Shown here in pieces: positions 60,678-64,000 of a DNA stretch of 64,000 nucleotides; positions within the stretch are counted from its first letter, which is position 1, and each line of letters begins with the position of its first letter. The stretch is from DATBSK01 sp964501785. Lineage in GTDB: Bacteria > Actinomycetota > Acidimicrobiia > IMCC26256 > PALSA-555. The stretch covers positions 248,001 to 312,000 of the forward strand of contig CAZCUD010000004.1 in assembly GCA_964501785.1 (NCBI GenBank). Direction: 5' to 3'. A program made the position numbers and the translations under genes. The notes below the pieces were generated by a model. It worked only from the letters and a program-made list of their open reading frames with translations. It searched no databases and was not told the origin of the DNA.

Positions 60678-61102
60678 TCAGGACGGCGGTGGGAGCGTCG
60701 GGCCGAACACCGTGGTAGATGCCGTCGAGAACCGCGTTCGCGTGTAGTCGACCACGCTGCTGATCTGCTCAGGGGTCAGCTGATCGGCGAAGCCGGGCAT
60801 CCCGGCCTTCCCGTTGGTGACCAGCGCGATCTGTTCCGCGCGGTCGGGATAGCGGGCTTCGATGTCGTGGAGGCTCGGACCGACAAAGCCTTCACCGCGG
60901 TCGCCGTGACACGTCGCGCAGACAGCCGTGTAGATGGCGGCACCCGTGCGCGGCGGTTTCCCTGATCGTCCGAGCTTCCGCACGCCGCGGTGAAGGTGAC
61001 GATCAGGCCCGCGAGGACGAGGGGCGAACCGGCACAAGGACCGATCGCCAGGACGCCGCGAACCGACTTCGATCCGGGCGCTCGCGGGTCACCGCGAGGC
61101 AC
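60678..61102 (-). pseudogene. Lipoprotein cytochrome c, frameshifted
   Basis: On the minus strand, one frame from GTG 61102 encodes a lipoprotein signal (LVLAGLIVTFTAACGSSDD, Cys as lipid anchor). A second frame continues TGAAIYTAVCATCHGDRGEG with the CxxCH heme site and GMPGFADQLTPEQISSVVDY with the Met ligand. The join needs one indel near 60960-60970. A corrected protein would be about 140 residues, a small membrane-attached class I cytochrome c. Frameshift may be real or an error, as in the adjacent SDR. Confidence 0.72.
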
Positions 61103-61583
61103 TGTCGCGCAGCTGCCGGCGGATGAAGCGCAGGATCTTCTGGTGCTTCTTGGTGTCGTTCGCCATGAGCTCGATCAGGAGGGGCCAGAGCGAATGGCCG
61201 TGCATCAGGCGCAGCTCCTTCCGGCGTGCCAATCGGCGGAGCTCCTTGGCGTCGGCCCGCTCCGCATCGAGGAGACGTTGGGTGCTCTCGAGCAGGGCTT
61301 CGCGATCCGAGACGGACGTGACGGTCGGGACCTGGCGACCCGCGACGGGCTCCACCGAAGCCCGCAGCGCGTTGCAGAGCTCGTCGAAGAAGCGATGATG
61401 CCGGGCTTCCTCCTCGGCGATCAACTCGAACAGATAGGTGACATAGGCGGCGTCCGAGGCTTCGGCGACGTTCCGATACTCCTCGAGGAGCCCCCGTTCC
61501 CCCTCGATGTGGCGGGTGAGGTGGTCGAGGAGGTCAGCCTCCCACACGCTGAGCCCCGCGGGCTTGGTCGCCGTCGTCGTCAT
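61089..61583 (-). CDS. Ferritin-like/hemerythrin-like helical protein
   Basis: A 164-residue four-helix protein. Ligand-type residues occur in DHLTRHIEGERGLLEEY, LFELIAEEEARHHRFFDEL (E-x-x-H) and ANDTKKHQKILRFI. The pattern matches small ferritin-like di-iron proteins. ATG 61583 has GAGGAGG nine bases upstream; the longer open frame to 61898 is a shadow of the ferredoxin gene. It is the last gene of a minus-strand cluster with a ferredoxin, an SCP2-like protein and a larger di-iron protein. Confidence 0.78.
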   Translation of the reverse strand: MTTTATKPAGLSVWEADLLDHLTRHIEGERGLLEEYRNVAEASDAAYVTYLFELIAEEEARHHRFFDELCNALRASVEPVAGRQVPTVTSVSDREALLESTQRLLDAERADAKELRRLARRKELRLMHGHSLWPLLIELMANDTKKHQKILRFIRRQLRDSASR

Positions 61584-61615
61584 GGGAACCTCCTCGCTGT
61601 CGTGGAGCTGGCCGT

Positions 61616-62035
61616 TCATCGGACACGCTCGCCCGGCATCGCCGCCCGGCGTCGAGCCTGCGACACCTTGGGGCACATCGCCGCGTGCTCCCCCTCGCCG
61701 AGGTTGCACTGTCGACAGACCCACTCGTCCTCGCCCGGCGCCTGCCAGAGCATCGACCCGCAGCGGTCGCAGCGCCACGCGCCTTGTGTGCACCGCCAGC
61801 CCGCGTAGCGCTTCGACGAGAGCGGGCATCCGCGTCCCTCGCAGACGGCCCACGCCGGGTCGATCTCGAACGCGTCGACCGGACAGGTGGGCAGGCACTC
61901 ACCGCAGTCGTTGCAGAGCAGCGGATCGATCACGTACACGACCGGGAACGAGTTGGACTGGGTGATCGCGCCTTGGGGGCAGCTGAACTCGCAGGCCCCG
62001 CATCCGAAGCACCTCTCGGTGATCCGCAGCGCCAT
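61616..62035 (-). CDS. 2[4Fe-4S] ferredoxin with C-terminal zinc-ribbon-like extension
   Basis: A 139-residue protein. Two cluster motifs, CFGCGACEFSCPQGAI and CNDCGECLPTCPVDAF, form a bacterial ferredoxin domain. The second half has further Cys pairs (VCEGRGCP, WRCDRCGSMLW, WVCRQCNLGEG) likely to bind zinc or iron, which is unusual for a simple ferredoxin. It lies between the ferritin-like gene and the SCP2-like gene and is a candidate electron donor for the di-iron protein at 62482. Confidence 0.85.
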   Translation of the reverse strand: MALRITERCFGCGACEFSCPQGAITQSNSFPVVYVIDPLLCNDCGECLPTCPVDAFEIDPAWAVCEGRGCPLSSKRYAGWRCTQGAWRCDRCGSMLWQAPGEDEWVCRQCNLGEGEHAAMCPKVSQARRRAAMPGERVR

Positions 62036-62050
62036 CGTGCTCGCCTCCCG

Positions 62051-62485
62051 TCAGGCGCCGACCGGATGGGCTGCGGTCCCGTCAAAGAGGGCCTGAAGCG
62101 TCTCCGCGTAGCGGAAGAACTTGTCGCGTCCCATTGGGTCTTCTGCCCGCACGGTGAGCGGAACCCCGGCCATGGTCAGGCGGTTGAGGGTGTGGCCGCC
62201 GTCCGCGCCGCCGTTGCGGTCGATGCTGTCGACCATCTCCGTCCAGACGTCGAGCGGCCCGGTCAACGTCACGTCTGGGGAGAACGCACCGACGTCATCG
62301 AGCTCGCCGGCGTACACCGCCTGGTAGCCGTCGAGCACGATCCCGAACCGGCGGACACCGTCGGGTTGCGTGACCTCGATGACGAGGCGGAGGTCGGCGA
62401 ACCCCAGTCGCTCGAACTCCTGAGGATCGTCGTCGGCGACCTGCGTCAGCCGCACGAACCACTCGTCGCTCGGGAAGCTGCTCAT
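62051..62485 (-). CDS. SCP2-like (sterol carrier-type) domain protein
   Basis: A 144-residue single-domain protein. The ordering of strands and helices (LRLVIEVTQPDGVRRFGIVL, VYAGELDDVGAFSPDVTLTG, DVWTEMVDSIDRNG) is that of SCP2-like lipid-binding domains. ATG 62485 overlaps the stop of the upstream di-iron gene, so it is probably a partner that presents a hydrophobic substrate. Function otherwise unknown. Confidence 0.65.
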   Translation of the reverse strand: MSSFPSDEWFVRLTQVADDDPQEFERLGFADLRLVIEVTQPDGVRRFGIVLDGYQAVYAGELDDVGAFSPDVTLTGPLDVWTEMVDSIDRNGGADGGHTLNRLTMAGVPLTVRAEDPMGRDKFFRYAETLQALFDGTAAHPVGA

Positions 62486-63594
62486 GCCGCGACCTCCTCC
62501 ACCCGTGCCGCAACGTCGCCCTGGAGGCCCGTCACCTCGACGAGCATCTCGGGGGGCAACGTGATGCGGTCCCAGCGCGGGAGCCCCGCGTGCTCACAGC
62601 GCTCGAGGTGCTCCTGGATGACGTTCCCCCGAACGACGTTGGCCGCCGCCATGGCCAACTCCTCGGCCGCAGCCACCCCGCCGGCGGCGAGGATCGTCGT
62701 CGGCTCGACGACCTCGGGGGTCGTGAAGAGCATGGCTATGATGTCCTCGCCCTTGTCGAGGTACGCGTGGAAGTCCTCCGCCATCGAGGGGTCGCGTTCC
62801 AGCCGGTACCGGAGGTGCATGGTGCCGTACGCGACGTGGCGGGCCTCGTCCTGCATGCAGAACCGGAAGATCCGCTTCTCGACCGGCGAGGGGGCGAGGA
62901 ACTCGCCGGCCCGGAACAACGACAGCACGATGCCTTCTCCGAGCAGGTGCATGAGCGCCGAGCCCTCGTCGTAGCTCTGAGCATCGAGTATCAACTTGAG
63001 GAACTCCTCGACGACGGCCTTAGACTTGCCGAGCCCTCCGCCATTGGCGAGCGCTCGCTTCCTGAAGACCTCCGTGTGGCGGGCCTCGTCAATGACCTGC
63101 GTGCAGAGGAACATCTTCGCTTCGACGAAGTCGTGGTTGATGCGCCAGAGCCACTTCGCCGGGAAGTCGGCGGCCACCATCTCGACCTCGGAGAGCACGG
63201 TGCACAACTGGCACATCGCCCGCTCGAGATCGGGGTCGAGCGGTTCCAGCTCGGCCCAGGGGATGTCTCGGGTCGCGCTCCACTGTCGGCTCACCGCTTC
63301 CTCGTAGAGCGAGACGACGTTGTCCGACCAGACCTCGGCCTTGTCGTTGATCGTGTAGCCCATGTCGGGGACGTCAGCGTCGATGTCCGACCCTCGTGGC
63401 GCCATCGTCCGCCGAGATGGGTGATCCGGAACGTCGCCGTACGAGCCGATCGAGATGTCACGCATCGTCAGTCCGACACGACTTGGCGTCGCGTGCACAC
63501 CCCACTCGGATCGGCCATCGCGCAACCACGCGAGATCGAGCTCGCCGCGCTGGGCCCTCCGGTAGTAGTCGAGATCCGCGCTCAGCACCGTCAT
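62482..63594 (-). CDS. Ferritin-fold carboxylate-bridged di-iron protein (oxygenase-like)
   Basis: A 370-residue helical protein. Di-iron ligands are visible in VLSEVEMVAADFPAKW, QVIDEARHTEVFRKRAL, LLGEGIVLSLF and CMQDEARHVAYGTMHL, the E...ExxH...E...ExxH order of R2/AurF-like oxygenases. It heads a four-gene minus-strand operon with an SCP2-like protein, a ferredoxin and a ferritin-like protein. The upstream 100 bases hold CRP/FNR-like and DosR-like sites, so expression under low oxygen or stress is expected. The substrate is unknown. Confidence 0.75.
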   Translation of the reverse strand: MTVLSADLDYYRRAQRGELDLAWLRDGRSEWGVHATPSRVGLTMRDISIGSYGDVPDHPSRRTMAPRGSDIDADVPDMGYTINDKAEVWSDNVVSLYEEAVSRQWSATRDIPWAELEPLDPDLERAMCQLCTVLSEVEMVAADFPAKWLWRINHDFVEAKMFLCTQVIDEARHTEVFRKRALANGGGLGKSKAVVEEFLKLILDAQSYDEGSALMHLLGEGIVLSLFRAGEFLAPSPVEKRIFRFCMQDEARHVAYGTMHLRYRLERDPSMAEDFHAYLDKGEDIIAMLFTTPEVVEPTTILAAGGVAAAEELAMAAANVVRGNVIQEHLERCEHAGLPRWDRITLPPEMLVEVTGLQGDVAARVEEVAA

Positions 63595-63641
63595 GGGGCA
63601 CCTCCGAGTCCGACTCGCGCGAGCCTGGGCGCAAGTCGCGT

Positions 63642-63692
63642 CCCTTCAAAGGGCCAGTGGTCCCGAATCGGACATCGCGTGACCAGGGTCAC
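63642..63692 (-). promoter_or_regulatory. Regulatory region of the di-iron operon: DosR-like box, CRP/FNR-like site and a further palindrome
   Basis: Three elements precede the minus-strand operon start at 63594. GTGACC-AG-GGTCAC (63679-63692) fits GTGA-N6-TCAC of CRP/FNR proteins. GGGCCAGTGGTCCC (63651-63664), read on the minus strand as GGGACCACTGGCCC, fits the DosR/DevR core. CCCTT-CA-AAGGG (63642-63653) is a further perfect palindrome. Confidence 0.5.
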
Positions 63693-63783
63693 ACGGCGAG
63701 CCGGGTGGGTTCGACATCGGGCGCGCGACGGTGTCGCGTGCACCGACCACAAGCAGCGCGAGGCCGACGACCGCCAAGGCGCT

Positions 63784-64000
63784 CTAATAGGTCGAGTGCA
63801 ACCCCACGCCGGCACAGGCGAGCAGCACGAGCGCGGCCCACCGCTCGCGCTCACCTGCTCGCCACGCCGCGACCAGCGCGGTCGTGACGGCACCGAGTGC
63901 GATCGCGTACGCCGGGCCGGGAAGGACGCCACTGAGACCGAAGTTCCAGACCATGAGGATTCTCGGCGTCGCTCCGTTCGCCGTGAACGCGCCGATCCCG
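63784..64000 (-). CDS. Membrane protein, C-terminal part (runs off the window)
   Basis: The minus-strand frame entering at 64000 encodes about 71 residues ending in TAG at 63784-63786. Two hydrophobic stretches are visible (GPAYAIALGAVTTALVAAW and AALVLLACAGVGLHSTY), joined by a short charged loop. The N-terminal part is missing, so no family can be named. It reads codirectionally with the di-iron operon, with about 190 bases of regulatory DNA between. Confidence 0.55.
   Translation of the reverse strand, partial: GIGAFTANGATPRILMVWNFGLSGVLPGPAYAIALGAVTTALVAAWRAGERERWAALVLLACAGVGLHSTY

Overview
The window is high-GC actinobacterial DNA. Evidence for this: many GTG/TTG starts, dense ATGA/GTGA gene overlaps, an MMPL transporter, a mycothiol-dependent maleylpyruvate isomerase, PaaX and SCO6745-type families, and Liv-type ABC transporters fused into single chains. 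An environmental actinobacterium, possibly of the Acidimicrobiia, is my inference. No rRNA, tRNA, CRISPR array or insertion sequence was found.

Layout. 0-7 kb: a partial TetR gene divergent from a drug-type MFS exporter, an MMPL transporter behind a short leader ORF, and small redox or lipid-binding genes. 7-14 kb: aerobic benzoyl-CoA (box) pathway genes, namely an FAH-family hydrolase, boxC, boxB, a PaaX regulator and a benzoate-CoA ligase; boxA and boxD are not present. 14-18.8 kb: an operon with two Zn-ribbon proteins resembling 3-hydroxyanthranilate dioxygenase, a NicX/M29-like protein and a gentisate-type dioxygenase. 18.8-27.6 kb: a solute-binding protein, a salicylyl-CoA 5-hydroxylase, an aryl-AMP ligase, a second PaaX and an ADP-forming acyl-CoA synthetase. 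27.7-45 kb: a TetR-controlled amidohydrolase/Liv transporter unit, a second fused Liv transporter with an orphan PaaA-like di-iron protein, a MaoC/enoyl-CoA hydratase/CoA-ligase operon, and the end of the gentisate pathway (fumarylpyruvate hydrolase and maleylpyruvate isomerase). Together these genes read as a large locus for import, CoA activation and dearomatisation of benzoate/salicylate-type acids.

45.6-51.2 kb is a different kind of DNA. It begins at a truncated alcohol dehydrogenase and carries a minus-strand operon for bacterial ubiquitin-like conjugation: Ubl with a Gly-Gly and C-terminal extension, E2-like, JAMM peptidase, E1, a Cas2/SinR-like protein and a frameshifted unknown. It is divergent from a regulator and an acetyltransferase gene, and a terminator closes the acetyltransferase side. 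This is the most interesting system in the window and looks like an accessory (probably defence) island.

51.5-64 kb: a nitrogen-oxide/redox region with an Rrf2 regulator, a YwiC-like protein, the Fe-S repair protein Ric, a TDT transporter, and a molybdopterin oxidoreductase with membrane b-type, 4Fe-4S, Rieske and small membrane subunits. It is followed by a PNPOx-like protein, a frameshifted SDR and cytochrome c, and a ferritin-like/ferredoxin/di-iron cluster. Upstream of that cluster are CRP/FNR-like and DosR-like sites. The window ends in a partial membrane protein.
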